A stretch of DNA of 60,000 nucleotides from Cristatella mucedo. Lineage: Eukaryota > Bryozoa > Phylactolaemata > Cristatellidae. The notes under the pieces were generated by a model. The model saw nothing but the letters and a program-made list of their open reading frames with translations, was not told the origin of the DNA and made no database searches. Made by a program: the position numbers and the translations under genes. The stretch lies in the NCBI GenBank assembly GCA_009760855.2, contig WPIO01000015.1, forward strand, positions 1,218,501 to 1,278,500, read 5' to 3'. Below, piece by piece: positions 43,526-55,279 of the stretch (the first letter of the stretch is position 1; every line of letters begins with the position of its first letter).

Positions 43526-44384
43526 CTATTTGACAGCAATGGAAGATTTCACGCATGCAACAACGGCCATTAAATAGGCCAGCGGCTCCGTGGCTAAGAG
43601 CTCAAATGTCAAGACCAACTCTGGAAGTACAATTGAATGCCTATTGCATGGCGTTCGCTTTGATGCGACCTCGGCCCCAAATTATTGCATGCTCGATTCC
43701 TATTACTACATACTCGGTTGCTATTTCTATTTAGGAATAATGAATGTAAGTCATAATATGGCTTATTTAGCACGCAGCTGTTTCACTGTGCCAAAATCCT
43801 GGCCCTGCCTAACTTAAGGTCGTGTGTACAGTATATGCCTGAGTAAGACCGCGCGCAAGAACTGTCACCTTCAGTGGAGTGCCAACGGCATTCTGGGTTA
43901 CTCAGTCAATTAAATGTTTGGCAAAAGATTTGTGATCAGCATGGTTCGAAACCTCAAATAAGAATCACTATTTCTTTGACTTACTAAGGAGTTCATTCCG
44001 GGGAAGGTAAAACTTGGAATATCAAATTTGAAATTTCATTTTTATGATTCAGTTGGATTATTTGTACAGAAAAAGCTGGTTTGATAGTACAGAAAATCAA
44101 GGCTTATGGGATCTGAAGAAAGAAAGGACAGACAAAATAAAAACAGGCACGGTTTAACGTGCTGATTCTGGCCGAAATATCGTCTTTTAGCTATTGAGAG
44201 TCGCTTTCTAATACTTCCAAATCGTAGAACCTGTCGGCAGCCTAATCGAAGGTTGCTCATTCGAGAAATTTGGCTAATAAACTCCATGCCGTATATGATC
44301 TGGCAAAGAGTTTCAGACCTAAGCACAGAAGGGACAGCAAGTACCTGCTTATTACTGTACGGATATGTGTCGGTGTGTGCCAGT
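43526..44384. other. No gene recognised
   Basis: AT-rich sequence with short open frames. No exon or repeat was recognised. Confidence 0.4.
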
Positions 44385-44482
44385 TTTCCTTTTATAACAG
44401 CATACGTAAAGAGCCTAGGAAGAGATTAAGTTCTCTGTGAGCGCTATACAAATGTATCATTATTACTATTATTATTATTATA
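44385..44482 (+). mobile_element. L2-A LINE tail fragment
   Basis: It contains AGAGATTAAGTTCTCT (44421-44436), identical to the SINE-2 tail hairpin, followed by GCGCTATACAAATG and an ATT tract. Confidence 0.85.
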
Positions 44483-44526
44483 TTCTGAAAGCCTGATGCA
44501 CCAAGTCTGCACACAGTCTTTAGTAG

Positions 44527-44863
44527 GACTCACTTCCGACTGGCGTCACGACATCCCCCTGACTTGACTTGACTTGACGACATTTAAAAGCAGCTAAAGC
44601 GCATCTGTTGAACACAGCATATAGTGAGTTCATGTGATTCGTCCTTTGTGTGCTTATGTACGCTGGCACCGTGCATGCTGCCACCAACCGTATTTCCATG
44701 GTGACCCTGTTTATGTCACCTCTAACCATGTTACGCTTGTTGTTTGTTGAGCCTGCTACCGCTAAACCACTCGATCGTGCTTCCTTAACCGAAAATGTAA
44801 AGTGCCTAGAAAGAGATTGAGTTCTCTGAGGGTGCTATAAAAATGTACACTTATTATTATTAT
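44527..44863 (+). mobile_element. L2-A LINE 3' end
   Basis: Starts at ACTCACTTCCGACTGGCGTCACGACATCC and runs through the UTR to AAAGAGATTGAGTTCTCTGAGGGTGCTATAAAAATG. A local triplication of TTGAC occurs at about 44564-44579. Confidence 0.85.
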
Positions 44864-45013
44864 AGCAAGATTATTAGTTCACTGACCTTCATCGACTTGA
44901 GGAATCTTTAAAAGGACTGCGAATTGAATGTGTTTAGTAAGCAAGTGCATTATTTAGCTTGCGATTAGCAGTAGAATATTTTGGTTTCCGATGGTCAGCC
45001 GCCTTCGTGTGTC

Positions 45014-46538
45014 ATGGCGGACCAGCTGAACTCATACATTGAAACTTCAAACCTTGCCAGTAAGTTCCAGTCTGGCTTTAGAGGTAATCACTCCACAGAA
45101 CCAGCATAACTTAGGGTGTACAATGACCTACTTAGGAATGCAGGCATATGTAGAGTGTCTCTGCTTGTTTTGCTCGATTTTTCGGCAGCTTTTGATACTA
45201 TCGATCACAAAGTTCTTCTAGAGCGCCTCTCATCTCGCCTGGGAATCAGTGGCACTGCTCTGCAATGGTTCAGGTCCTATCTCAGTGGGAGACTCCAGAG
45301 TATTGACGTGAATGGACAAAGATCATCCGAGGTACCTCTGAAATATGGGGTACCTCAGGGCTCTGTGCTAGGTCTGGTTCTTTTCACGGTTTACATTCTC
45401 ACTCTTGCGGATGTGATTGCCAAGCACAATCTAGGCTTTCACTTCTATGCGGATGACACTCAGTTGTACCATTGCTTTGATTCCTCCCAGTCTTCGAGCA
45501 CTTCAAATTCTCTCAACTCCGTTGATGCATGTATTGATGACATCCGCACATGGACGGCAGAAAATTTTCTTAAACTAAGCGATGATAAAACTAACTTATT
45601 ATTTATGGGCAAACCCAGTGTGATTCAGAAATTGGAAAGGCTGGCGCTCAAAATTGGCTCTGCCAGCATATCTCCTGTTGAATCAGCTCGAAATCTAGGT
45701 GTCATGTTCCAAAGTGACCTCTCGTTAGACGACCATATCAGCTCCACAATAAATTCTGCTGACTTTCAGATACATAGCATTGCTAAAACTCGGGCTTGTT
45801 TAGATAAGGATACCACGTCCAAGTTGGTCCATGCATTTGTGACATCCCGTCTTTACTTCTGTAACTCACTGCTTGCTGGCCTACCGGCATGTGCAATCAG
45901 GCAATTACAGCGGGTGCAAAACTCTGCAGCTAGGCTTGTCTGTCGTGAGCGTCGCAGTTGCCACATCACACCACTTCTCGCCGACCTGCACTGGCTACCA
46001 GTCAAGCAACGGATTGACTTCAAGGTTTTGTCGTACACTTTTAGGTCACTTCATTCTTTGGCTCCAGCCCATCTCTCAGATCTACTCCCCACCAGGCCAA
46101 GCATCGTACCACCCATTTTTTGGAATCGAATAGTTTATCAATACCTCGTACAAACCTCAAATCCCTTGGAGACCGTGCATTTAGTTCGTATGCTCCCAAA
46201 GCCTGGAACTCACCCCCACCGACTTGCGTCAGAACATCCCCTTACTTGACCACATTTAAAAAGAACTTAAAACACGACTATTTTGGACAGAATTTAGTGG
46301 GTCACTGTGATTCGTCCTTTATGTGCTTATGCGTGCTGACGCTGTGTATGCTGCCACTAACCACACTTTCATGCTGAGCCTGTTTATGTCACCCCTAACC
46401 ATGTTATTCATGTTGTTTATCAAGCACGATAGTGCTCAGCATTCAATCGCGTTTCCATTTGCAGCAAATGTAAAGCGCCTAGAAAGAGATTGAGTTCTCT
46501 GAGGGCGCTTTATCAAGTGCATTATTATTATTATTATT
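45014..46538 (+). mobile_element. L2-A LINE, least damaged reverse transcriptase
   Basis: A 5'-truncated copy whose frame 45116-46249 (377 codons) covers most of the polymerase: motif A VLLDFSAAFDTIDHKVLLER, GISGTALQWFRSYLSGRLQS, motif B GVPQGSVLG, and motif C FHFYADDTQLY with both aspartates. The post-polymerase region follows with RVQNSAARLVCRERRSCH and LLADLHWLPVKQRIDFKVL. The frame before 45116 is broken (stop TAA near 45107). Near 46118 a frameshift moves the true C-terminus (RTNLKSLGDRAFSSYAPKAW) to the next frame, so the last ~43 residues of the frame are spurious. The 3' UTR, hairpin and TTA tail end at about 46538. Confidence 0.92.
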
Positions 46539-46539
46539 C

Positions 46540-46807
46540 GTGTATTCGCAATGGCCGCTGAATTCTGGAGTTTGTTCGCTCTTGCCGAACCTAGGTTTGA
46601 AGCTCGTGCAGACAGACGGGCCGAAAGGTCAATAATGGATAATATTGACCCGCACGGTGCCTCCTTCGCGTAACGCCAAACGCGTAACTGCTTCTAGGCT
46701 CGCAGTTTCCTGGGTTTGCTTGCCTTTATTTGATTAGACCGCCCGTTAGAATAAACGCTCTTAACCCGCCGGTGCGCGAGGGCAGCAGGAGTGGTGTGAT
46801 CATTGCC
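46540..46807. other. No gene recognised
   Basis: A short stretch between the LINE tail and a SINE-2; nothing supported. Confidence 0.35.
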
Positions 46808-46952
46808 GAGCTGGTTTGACCCATCGGTAAAGGTGCTCATCCCAACCAAGGCCTGGCCGAGGTCGTGGGCTCGAACCCTGCGGCCTATGTGAAGCACATG
46901 AGTAGAGATTAAGTTCAGTCAGTTAGGGCGCTCTATAAAGGACTTATATTTT
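46808..46952 (+). repeat. SINE-2 copy, diverged tail
   Basis: GAGCTGGTTTGACCCATCGGTAAAGG, CGAGGTCGTGGGCTCGAACCCTG and GTAGAGATTAAGTTCAGTCAGTTAGGGCGCTCTATAAA. Confidence 0.8.
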
Positions 46953-47464
46953 ATCATCTTGCTCTGCAGCATGACGAAGCACGTCGGTCTGAAGCGATCT
47001 GTCAACGTCCGAGGCTGCCTGCAGCACACCAGGAGCCAGCGAAATTTAAACAGTGAGATAAAGATGCTCCGGAGCGTTCACGCTAGACCGTGCGTCGGTC
47101 CTACGTGCACCCCCTCGGATCAGGGCCGCCCCAATCTGCCGGCGACCTGCAGATTGGTAATTAGTCGCGAACTTTACTCTTACACATTTTTTTAAACAAA
47201 GCTACACAATTTTAATTTAAAATTATCTTTGATACCTTATGGCATGCATTGAAAATCTTTATTGCTGTCCATGCAACTAGTTGACATTTGTAGCAGCCAG
47301 TGCGTGTACCTACAAAGTTATTCGGTCGCTTCAAAGCCTAAAATAACCTATGACGTACATACTGTTCCGGCGACACTGAGCACTGCTGTGCGTCTGCTGC
47401 TCTCTACCGCGAGAGAACATATAGGACAAATACACAGTGTGTATAAATTGTACCCAACGATGTC
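46953..47464. other. No gene recognised
   Basis: A 78-codon plus frame at 46959-47195 has no recognised domain. Confidence 0.35.
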
Positions 47465-47584
47465 GCCCTGGTTTGGCCCGAGGGTAAGGTGCTCGTCTTT
47501 AACGATCGAGGTCGTGGGCTCAAACCCTGCGGCATATAAAACGCCGGGATAAAGAATCAGTCCTCTTAAGGCACTATACAAACG

Positions 47585-47590
<6 letters not shown>
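47465..47590 (+). repeat. SINE-2 copy running into a TA satellite
   Basis: CCCTGGTTTGGCCCGAGGGTAAGG, GAGGTCGTGGGCTCAAACCC and CACTATACAAACGAATTATA. The tail continues without break into (TA)n. Confidence 0.8.
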
Positions 47591-47661
<71 letters not shown>

Positions 47662-47781
47662 ACCCTATGCATATATATATATGCGTGCGTGCGTGCGTGA
47701 GTGCGTGCGTGCGTGAGTGCGTGCGTGAGTGCGTGCGTGAGTGCGTGCGTGAGTGCGTGCGTGGGTGAGTGCGTGCGTGAG

Positions 47782-47825
<44 letters not shown>

Positions 47826-47826
47826 T
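47588..47826 (+). repeat. Compound (TA)n and (GCGT)n/GTGAGTGCGTGC satellite
   Basis: About 36 TA units (47588-47659), a 12-bp spacer, another TA run, then GCGT units interspersed with GTGA (47693-47826). His/Thr/Arg and Val/Cys frames across it are artefacts. Confidence 0.92.
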
Positions 47827-48289
47827 ACATACATATACAGCTACAACTAGATATAGGGCCATTGCTGGGCAATCCTCAGCAAGTCAAACTCTTCATGGCA
47901 ATCCCAGCATTAAAATGCCGGAGAGTCATTGCCCGAGCATCGGGATTTATAGTAGCTTCTAAGAGTACCACAGATAGCTTACCGGCTAGCCAGAAAGAAG
48001 TTATCAATTGATACAAGAGCAGACGGATTTGCTTTTGAGGACATATTGCCTCAGCAGGCAATAGTGAGCTGCGAGAGGGAGAGTATTTTTAATCCTAGCT
48101 AGGCATTCCAGTGCTGTTCTGACCAAAAGTGTAACCGCATCTGCCGAGCGGAGCCAAGATTTTATTAAGGAGGAAAGATTCGTATGTAATGGAAAGTCAT
48201 AGCGAACAAACTATGAGTTTTTTGGATATACGCACTCGGCGGGTTTTCAGCCCTCCAAAAAAACCCTCGCCCGCCCATGTCCTTACCAA
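47827..48289. other. No gene recognised
   Basis: Short frames only. Confidence 0.35.
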
Positions 48290-48452
48290 ACTCTTCTGCT
48301 GACCGCGTGTGTGTCACCTCTAACCAAGTTACGCTCGTTGTTCATTGAGCCACTGCTAAACCACTCGATCGCGCTTCCTTAACAGCAAACTTAAAGTGCC
48401 TGCAAAGAAATTGAGTTCTCTGAGGGCGCTACATCAAATGCTTTAATAATGT
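48290..48452 (+). mobile_element. L2-A LINE 3' UTR fragment
   Basis: GTGTCACCTCTAACCAAGTTACGC through AGAAATTGAGTTCTCTGAGGGCGCTACATCAAATGC. Confidence 0.8.
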
Positions 48453-48737
48453 TATTTTCATTCTGCCACAGCTCCTTCCAACGGACCGCTATTCGAACTG
48501 CCCTCGGCACTCTGCTGCTTTGGGAGGGAGGGCCGTTGCCGCCAGCCCCCCTCATTCCTTGGCTCGGTCGATGCTTGTAAGGCTAGCGTGGAGAAACGTA
48601 TGAACCGGTACTGGGGAAAGCACGAAACACGACGCCACCGTTTACAACCTGGATCGCTTAGGTCATCTGGGTCATTCACGCACCGGTAGCAACCAAATAG
48701 TGCGCTGGCTGTACTTCGCGGTAGCTGACCTTGGAGA

Positions 48738-48803
48738 TCCTTTCTGGCAAGGTTTGAAGTTTCAATATATGAGTTCAGCTGGTCCGCCACGACACACGAA
48801 CGC
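48738..48803 (-). mobile_element. L2-A LINE short fragment
   Basis: The minus strand encodes VVADQLNSYIETSNLA, matching the L2-A block just before motif A. It lies within a 184-codon open frame that is otherwise unrecognised. Confidence 0.6.
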
Positions 48804-49802
48804 AAAGAAAGGTTAGAGAGGGCTGAGCTATTCATTGCATACGGCTTCTGTACTGCTCGAATGTAGCAGCACCAACCGGTTTTCGACCATTCTCGCTTTC
48901 GACGGAGGAGAGATATCCTATTTTGATAGGCGATTGTTAGGCGGATGAATGCATGTGGTCTGATCGAAGCTGAGCAACGTATGCTTGTCGACACAGACGA
49001 CCGAATGCACATGGGCGAACGTAGCTTCTTGCAATGCGCTAAAGTCGAAAGGAACCTCTAGGGAAGTGAGTCTGCTTAACAACAGGGAACGCATCGTAGT
49101 ACTGCTTCTCATTTCTTGGTGACTAAACTAAGGATATATGGCATGGTTCCTTTGGTCTGGGAAGGTTCGACCGACCGCAAGCAGCAGCCAGATGAGTAGT
49201 CACCGGTTGCCGTGGGATATCCGGTGGATGCTAGCAAAAGTAAGTGTCAGTGCAAAGCTCTGTCGCATAGTCTTATTAGTTGGCTTTTCCTATCAAATGT
49301 GATTGTCCACCGTTGGCTGGCAGAAGAAACAGTCAGTTGCTGTAGAAATTACCGCGAAGGTGCTCTAGCACGAGTGCTCGTCCCATGTTTGTACTCGCAG
49401 GCGCTCAATGTACACACGGCATTCTGTAGTTTTACGACGTTGTTTAACGCAACATTTACACGGCGGAAGTGTGGCTTCTTTCCCGGTTGCATCCTGCTTC
49501 TGTTCGTTGCTTACTCCACCCCCAGAGTAATCGTAAGAGTAATCTGGAAAAATACTTTTGTTAGGGAGGTAGGAAATGGCCCTCCGCGATGCTACTCCCA
49601 CCAGTGAATGTAATTATTCCACGATAACCTTCATCGCGCGCCGCCTCAGATGATGATTCTTGTACGACAAGCTCGTCGTGTCACATAAATGCGAACTCAA
49701 GCGGAGCGTTTCGATTATTTCGCCCACCAAGTCGTCCGCCAAGCTTTTCAAAGCAACGAAGAAGACGGGGCTTTGACGGCGCCTACTACTGCTGCTACCA
49801 CT
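48804..49802. other. No secure gene
   Basis: A minus frame at 48918-49112 (FDFSALQEATFAHVHSVVCV) and a plus frame at 49212-49607 look moderately protein-like. They lack recognised domains or clear splice partners. Confidence 0.3.
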
Positions 49803-49885
49803 ACTAATAATAATATATTTGTATAGAGCCCTCAGAGAAGTTAATCCCTTTCTAGGCAATTTACATCTGCTGTAATGGGAGCGTG
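49803..49885 (-). mobile_element. L2-A LINE tail fragment
   Basis: TAATAATAATATATTTGTATAGAGCCCTCAGAGAAGTTAATCCCTTTCTAGGCAATTTACA is the reverse complement of the tail. Confidence 0.75.
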
Positions 49886-49969
49886 ATCAAATGGTTTGTG
49901 CTAAGTTGTTTGATCTAGCCTGAGTGTTGGCCGCCAAGAAGTAGGCCCGCGATTAGCTTCCGAGTCTCT

Positions 49970-50053
49970 GCCTCTCTGTGTGTGTGTCTGCCTCTCTGTG
50001 TCTGTGTCTGCCTCTCTGTGTCTGTGTCTGCCTCTCTGTCTGTCTCTGTCTCT
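49970..50053 (+). repeat. 20-bp tandem repeat, about four units
   Basis: Units of GCCTCTCTGTGTCTGTGTCT begin at 49970, 49990, 50010 and 50030. The last degenerates to CTGTCTGTCTC. Confidence 0.93.
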
Positions 50054-50977
50054 ACCGAGGCATGCCCATGGCTATGCACGAATCAAGAATAAAGATAGGA
50101 TTTGGGTTGATTTTATGCTGCTTCAAATGAGTCCCACATGTAGGTGATACTCCGAGCACCTTCCTTGGTAATCGGTAGGGCTGGACGGCCGCCCGCTATT
50201 TCACGCGGTGTAATGCCCCTCGATTATAAACTAGGAAGTTGACAGCTGAGCCTCAATTGAGAACTACGAGCTTTGCCGATGAATGAGGACGCTTATTAGA
50301 TGGCCTCGATAAGATTAGGCTTACGAGCGGTATTAAGTATAATTATTGTTATTGATTATTAAGTTAATGATTATTGTGACTTATGACCTGGCTGCTGTAT
50401 AAGGCTTGTGCCTGACCGCAGTCGTAATCTCTGGGAGCAACGGTCTGCCGGTCGGTGAGTCTAACGCAGAGCGTGAGCGGCTGCGAGCCTGTTAGCGAGT
50501 CAGGATGAAGTCACCCGGTTGCATAAGCTGTAGAATACAGGCTATTGTTGTGCTTTTAGTAATAAGGTGTTATTGCTAGCGCTTCTTGTGGAATATTGAA
50601 TGCCGTGCTTCATCATCGGCGTATTGCTAGCATCAGGTCTTTGCACATTGCACGCATTGCTCCGCTACCAGAACTCGTGAGGGTTTCGCGGTCGTAACAG
50701 CGTGAAACAACAGTCCGACGACTTACCGAGAGCTCAAAATACCGAATTAGAAATAGTCTCAAATATACAATTTAAAAATATGCAAGTCTGAAATACACCG
50801 TATTCTATAAGCATCCTATAAATGCCTGTACATAGAGAAAGGACGACGACACATTACAGCCGGCTCCGGCATTCTTTACGCTTGCACGCAGCTCAACAGC
50901 CACCGATTAGACACTGCCCCTCATGCGTCTAAAATTTGCAATGACATACAATAGCTAATAATCACTTAGAAATCACT
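50054..50977. other. No gene recognised; weak LTR-like segment
   Basis: Positions 50375-50699 begin TGTGACTTATGACC and end GGTCGTAACA, with GCTGTATAAGGC near 50394. This is reminiscent of an LTR, but no target duplication or primer-binding site was found. Confidence 0.2.
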
Positions 50978-51087
50978 GTTTTTAATTCCAGTTCTCTTTT
51001 TAGGGATATCAGATACAAATAGATATGGGTTGGTTTTTAATTCCAGTTCTCTTTTTAGGGATATCAGATACAAATAGATATGGGTTG
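50978..51087 (+). repeat. Perfect 55-bp tandem duplication
   Basis: Positions 50978-51032 are repeated exactly at 51033-51087. The unit begins GTTTTTAATTCCAGTTCTC and ends ATAGATATGGGTTG. Confidence 0.97.
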
Positions 51088-51459
51088 GTCGTGCAGAAAG
51101 TGGATGACCTATATACAGATATAGGTCAGCTACCAGGGCCTATGGATGGAGAGGAGAGACATTTAGCAACAACGTCGGGGCCTCATAGATTCATAACATG
51201 CTAGAATAAGGAGAATTTATTATAAATTAATAATATTTGTATTTATGAATTGAACTGTTGGATCCAGAAGTAATTAATTACTGCTACTGCTGCTGCTGCT
51301 GCACACTACCCGGCTTACTTTCCCGCGAAAATCTAACGTGGTGGACATGTCGGCGGCGGCTGTCCTGTGCTGTGGGAGCGGTGCCTCTCGGACTTACTAG
51401 AAACCCAGAGGTATCTGTGCTGAATTTGTAGGCGTGGATAAGCCGAACTTTATGCAGGC

Positions 51460-54400
51460 ATGGATGTCGCTGAAGCTGAATTTCTAGCTGAGAAACAGAT
51501 GATAAACATAGTCCCGAAGTTCAGTCACGGTCGCATCGAACTGATTGGGGTGAGTTGGGCTGCTGCATTGAAAATGCGGATCGGTGGCCAGCGATCGCCT
51601 GCGAGTTTATGTATATATCTTTGGCTAGGTCCGGCAGCAGTGTTGTATGTGTCTTCTGAGATTGCGCTGGTTTGTCGTCTTTCAACAATTGCTGTACTTT
51701 TGTCTACAGAGCTGTGCTTGTCGTTTTTTGTAGGGAGACCTTGGACCGTTTACTGCCGGATCGACAGTTCAGGTGCCGCTTTGGCTCGGAATAAATCTTA
51801 AGCAAAGACAGAAGTGTCATATTCAACCACCTGACTGGATGAGCATAGGTGAGCTGACTGGGTTCGCCCTCGTACCGTCCAGTGAGAATGGGCATATTTA
51901 TAGCATCGTAAGCATGTTTGCGATGGCGTTATTTCTCTTCGCCGTTGGCAAAAGCTACAGGTTCTCTGTCTATTGTGCCGTGATGAAGCATGGTTATTAC
52001 GAGGTATGAATGTGTGGCCTGGTATATATTCCCGAGCACAAATGCATACCTCGTGATAGGCTTGCCTGCAGACAGCGTGAGTAGGCCGAGCAGCTGGTTT
52101 GGCCCGGCCATGTGCTGAGAGCCACATCAACTCGAGATCAACTGGTGAATTCTTAAGTGATGTTTTGATGCCGGCTGTATAAATTTGCTTGCTGGCTGTT
52201 TGCGACGCACTGCAAGTTAATCCAATTCGTGCTGCAACGAGCGTCTATGCTACCGTCTTGGCTTTCATTAGCAGGTATTTGTTTGCGCTTGCACAAATGA
52301 ACATGCACAAATAAATACCATGCTAACGAAGGCTGCTTCACCCAAGTCTTCTGCATGCTCGGGTGGGCATCAGTATGCTCAAAACAGATTTTTCAACAGG
52401 ACTTTGTGAAGCTGGAGGATCTGTAGCCTCTATTAAAACGTTGCTCAAAAGTGACGTGCTTTAGCAAATTGGGCCAAGATTAATTTCGCTGGCGTGCTAT
52501 GCATCTCATTTCAGAGAATCTTGAGACGAAGAAGGCAGACGAAATAAACTCGGAGTTTTTTACAAGTCCTCCTCATGCACATTATATGGAAATCAGTCAA
52601 CTTTTAATGAAGAAGTATGCTGTGCTCTCACGATTGTTTTGCGTGTAACTACTGCTCTGATATGGTGCATGTTTATCTAGGTGTGCCTTCGTGGATGTAA
52701 GTTCCTCTTCACTTCCAGAAAGAGTCCACTTGGCTTTAGGGGGTGGGAAGGCCGGCATGAGAAGGGTATCAAGCTGTTTTTTTCTTATTTCTGCAAGTTG
52801 TCTGGGAGCAGCCGAGTCTCTATTTAGTTTTGCTCTTACCTCTAAATAGGTGCAGCTCATGGCAAGGCATCCCACTAGGTTCTTTAGTGCTGGTAGCTTT
52901 TTCTATCGATTGCCCGTTAGTTTTTTAATTCGGGGTACTGCTAGTGCACAGCAACTACCATGCAAGTGAGCTCATTGGTCGCTTGTGCATAAAAACATTG
53001 AAACATGCTGCCATGTAATACGATATACTTCGAGACCAACAAATTCGGCATCTCTTGTTGCTTACCTTTGAGATAAATCAGCATGTTCTAGGCAGGCATG
53101 CTGTAGATTAAATATGCCATGCAAACATTAAAACAATAAAATTTCCCATGTGTTTTCTGTTGTAATTGCGAAAGAGTGCTAAGCAGAGTTGCCAACCCAG
53201 TTGCCTACCCCATACCCAACCACTGCATTCGGACCTTGGAGCCTGCCTACTAGATGTGCAATCTCGTGCAGTTAGCATCCTGTTGATGGTGACATAGTGG
53301 GACCGCCGAGCAAAATGCAAATGTCGATATCATACAGCCTATGTGCATTATGTGGCCCGCTTTTTTCTGTTTGTGTATGACTCACAAATCTAATAAGTTG
53401 CCGACTAGTCTCTAATGCTTTATGCACCGTAAGATACGAAATACGTTGCTGTATTATCCCACCCACTGTATGGGGTAGCGAAGCCACAGACTGCTGCTGT
53501 AGCAGGAGGGTTAGCAGCTGGCTACGGCTAGTTCTTACTGGCTTAGCCCGGGTCCATTATAGAGCCACTGAAGCCGACCTTTCAAAACCTAGAAACTAGC
53601 TTCTAGAAACCTTGTCTCGTGTGTGTACCTGACGGCACTTGTGTGCTAAAGGGGGCGCATGCATTGGTGCTGCTCGATTCACTAGCAGATACTTTCATTC
53701 GCGTGAGGTGGACTTGTCAGTTAAATTTCTGGAAATTGAGCAAAGAAATCAGTCGGAGCTAACTAAGCAGTTAAATGCGGTTATGAATGAGTTAATAAGC
53801 TTTCATGTGACCCAGTGAGGCTACGAATCGTGCTTGGCTTTCTTAACAATAATACATTTGATATAGTGCCTTCTAGGCACTTGACATTTGCTGCAAGGAA
53901 TTCTTCAATTAATAATTCTTTCAATGCAGCAAGCTATTTCGGAGTTGACCGATCAGTAGGAATGTTGCTTCGTAAATTTAGATTGGGAGGACCCTGCAGC
54001 CGGTCATCGTGAAGGTGTTGCCGAAGATAAAACATCTACGGTAAAACGTTGGCAGCCGTAGAAAATGTCAATAGGACAGTCATGGCCTGGCATCAATAGT
54101 GAGCCTCACACTGCATGTCTGCAGGTTACTGATGGTGCGAAGTTGATGTCGATGCAACCCTTGGGTAGGCTGCTTACAGAGTCGAAGACAGTCGATGGCT
54201 AGCAATTATATTGCTGAATCGCATTGCTATTTGCCTGTGTTGGTATGGCCTGCACTGCATCGGCTCAGGAAGCGCATCAGTCTGGGTATCATAGCCAAGG
54301 CAAGCTTTTGTTTTCCAGTGCTGCCGACGATATACCTCATGCAGATAAGATAAGGACGTTAATCAAAGACATATGGGACTTAAGAGGTGCAAAGCTTCGC

Positions 54401-54592
54401 AACAGTGTGCACAACTTTTTCAGCAGATACGACGGCACTCATGCCAAGCTGAACCATCTTACACTGATGGAGATCAACAGTGTGCGACCACTGCTCACAA
54501 AGGCTCTGGACCATCTGCATACCTTGAAAAAGGGAACAGAGATAGCAGAGGAAGCAGAAGCATCCATTACTGCCTCCTCTCTGGATCAATAG
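51460..54592 (+). CDS. GINS2: DNA replication complex GINS subunit PSF2, four-exon gene
   Basis: PSF2 is one of four GINS subunits that join MCM2-7 and CDC45 in the CMG helicase at nuclear replication forks. Exons: 51460-51549, 51734-51848, 52515-52614, 54319-54592. GT-AG introns have phases 0, 1 and 2, and joining them gives 192 aa (human PSF2 is 185). The N-terminal B domain has [20 protein letters not shown] (1-20), GDLGPF and [16 protein letters not shown] linker has [18 protein letters not shown]. The helical A domain has [19 protein letters not shown] and [14 protein letters not shown]. These align without gaps to known PSF2 blocks, including across junctions (LLMK-N-AADD over intron 3). 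Intron 3 (1.7 kb) holds a small L2-A tail. The start Met fits the family N-terminus. An AATAAA lies at 54650-54655. No sign of decay. Confidence 0.97.
53848..53905 (-). mobile_element. L2-A LINE tail fragment in GINS2 intron 3
   Basis: AATAATACATTTGATATAGTGCC and CTAGGCACTTGACATTTGCTGCAA are the reverse complement of the tail ends with the hairpin deleted. Confidence 0.6.
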
Positions 54593-54649
54593 CCACCACC
54601 ATTGCTTATAAAGTGCCCACTTATTTATTGTGAATTGAATATTATACGA

Positions 54650-54655
54650 AATAAA
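54650..54655 (+). terminator. Polyadenylation signal AATAAA for GINS2
   Basis: A canonical AATAAA lies 58 bp after the GINS2 stop codon in AT-rich sequence. Confidence 0.7.
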
Positions 54656-54659
54656 TTAT

Positions 54660-55279
54660 TCGAAAACAGATATCTAAGACTGCCAACTGCCAGTTTTTTC
54701 TCTCACGGCTTGTCGCTAGAACCCTGCAAAGAATATGTCCAGTGCTATCACGTGGCGACGATAGTAGTTCAATAACTGAGTTGCAATAGCCTAGGCAGCT
54801 TCTCACCCGAGTATTAAATATTAAAAAGTACGACAGACAGAATCAACAGTTGCCGGGAAACGTAGCATTATGCGAACTGCTGGGTACACAACGAAGTCTT
54901 CGGCCCATCGTGTTTAGGTGTACACAAGATTATCTGTAAAGTAGCTGCCAGCTGCTATGTGCAATAGCAATCGCCAGCTGACAGTGATTTAAGAAAGGCA
55001 TGCGCTTGGTGGGTTGCTTGCCGAGCATACGGTTTTGTACAAATGCGACTAGAGTAAGCAGGACACTCATCTGATTGGACCACCAGCAGCAATTAAGTGG
55101 TATGTGTTCCCTTGAGTTAAGTAAAGAACCAAGCTGCCGTGAATACAAAGAAATTCGGAAATCTCGTGTCTTTAATCACTGCAATTGCGTTTTGCGAGCA
55201 TTTTTGATGTTACCTGTATAGCCAAGCCCTAGTTCTCACTGGCTGTGAATAACAATAAGGTCTTGGGATTGTATTGGTG
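54660..55279. other. No gene recognised
   Basis: Downstream of GINS2, only short open frames are present. Confidence 0.4.

Noticed and set aside
47348-47872. 174-codon minus-strand frame rich in Thr/His/Arg
   Set aside because: It is a translation of the GCGT/TA satellite joined to a SINE-2.
48458-49012. 184-codon minus-strand open frame
   Set aside because: Part of it is an L2-A fragment (VVADQLNSYIETSNLA); the rest has no recognised domain, so it is not called a gene.
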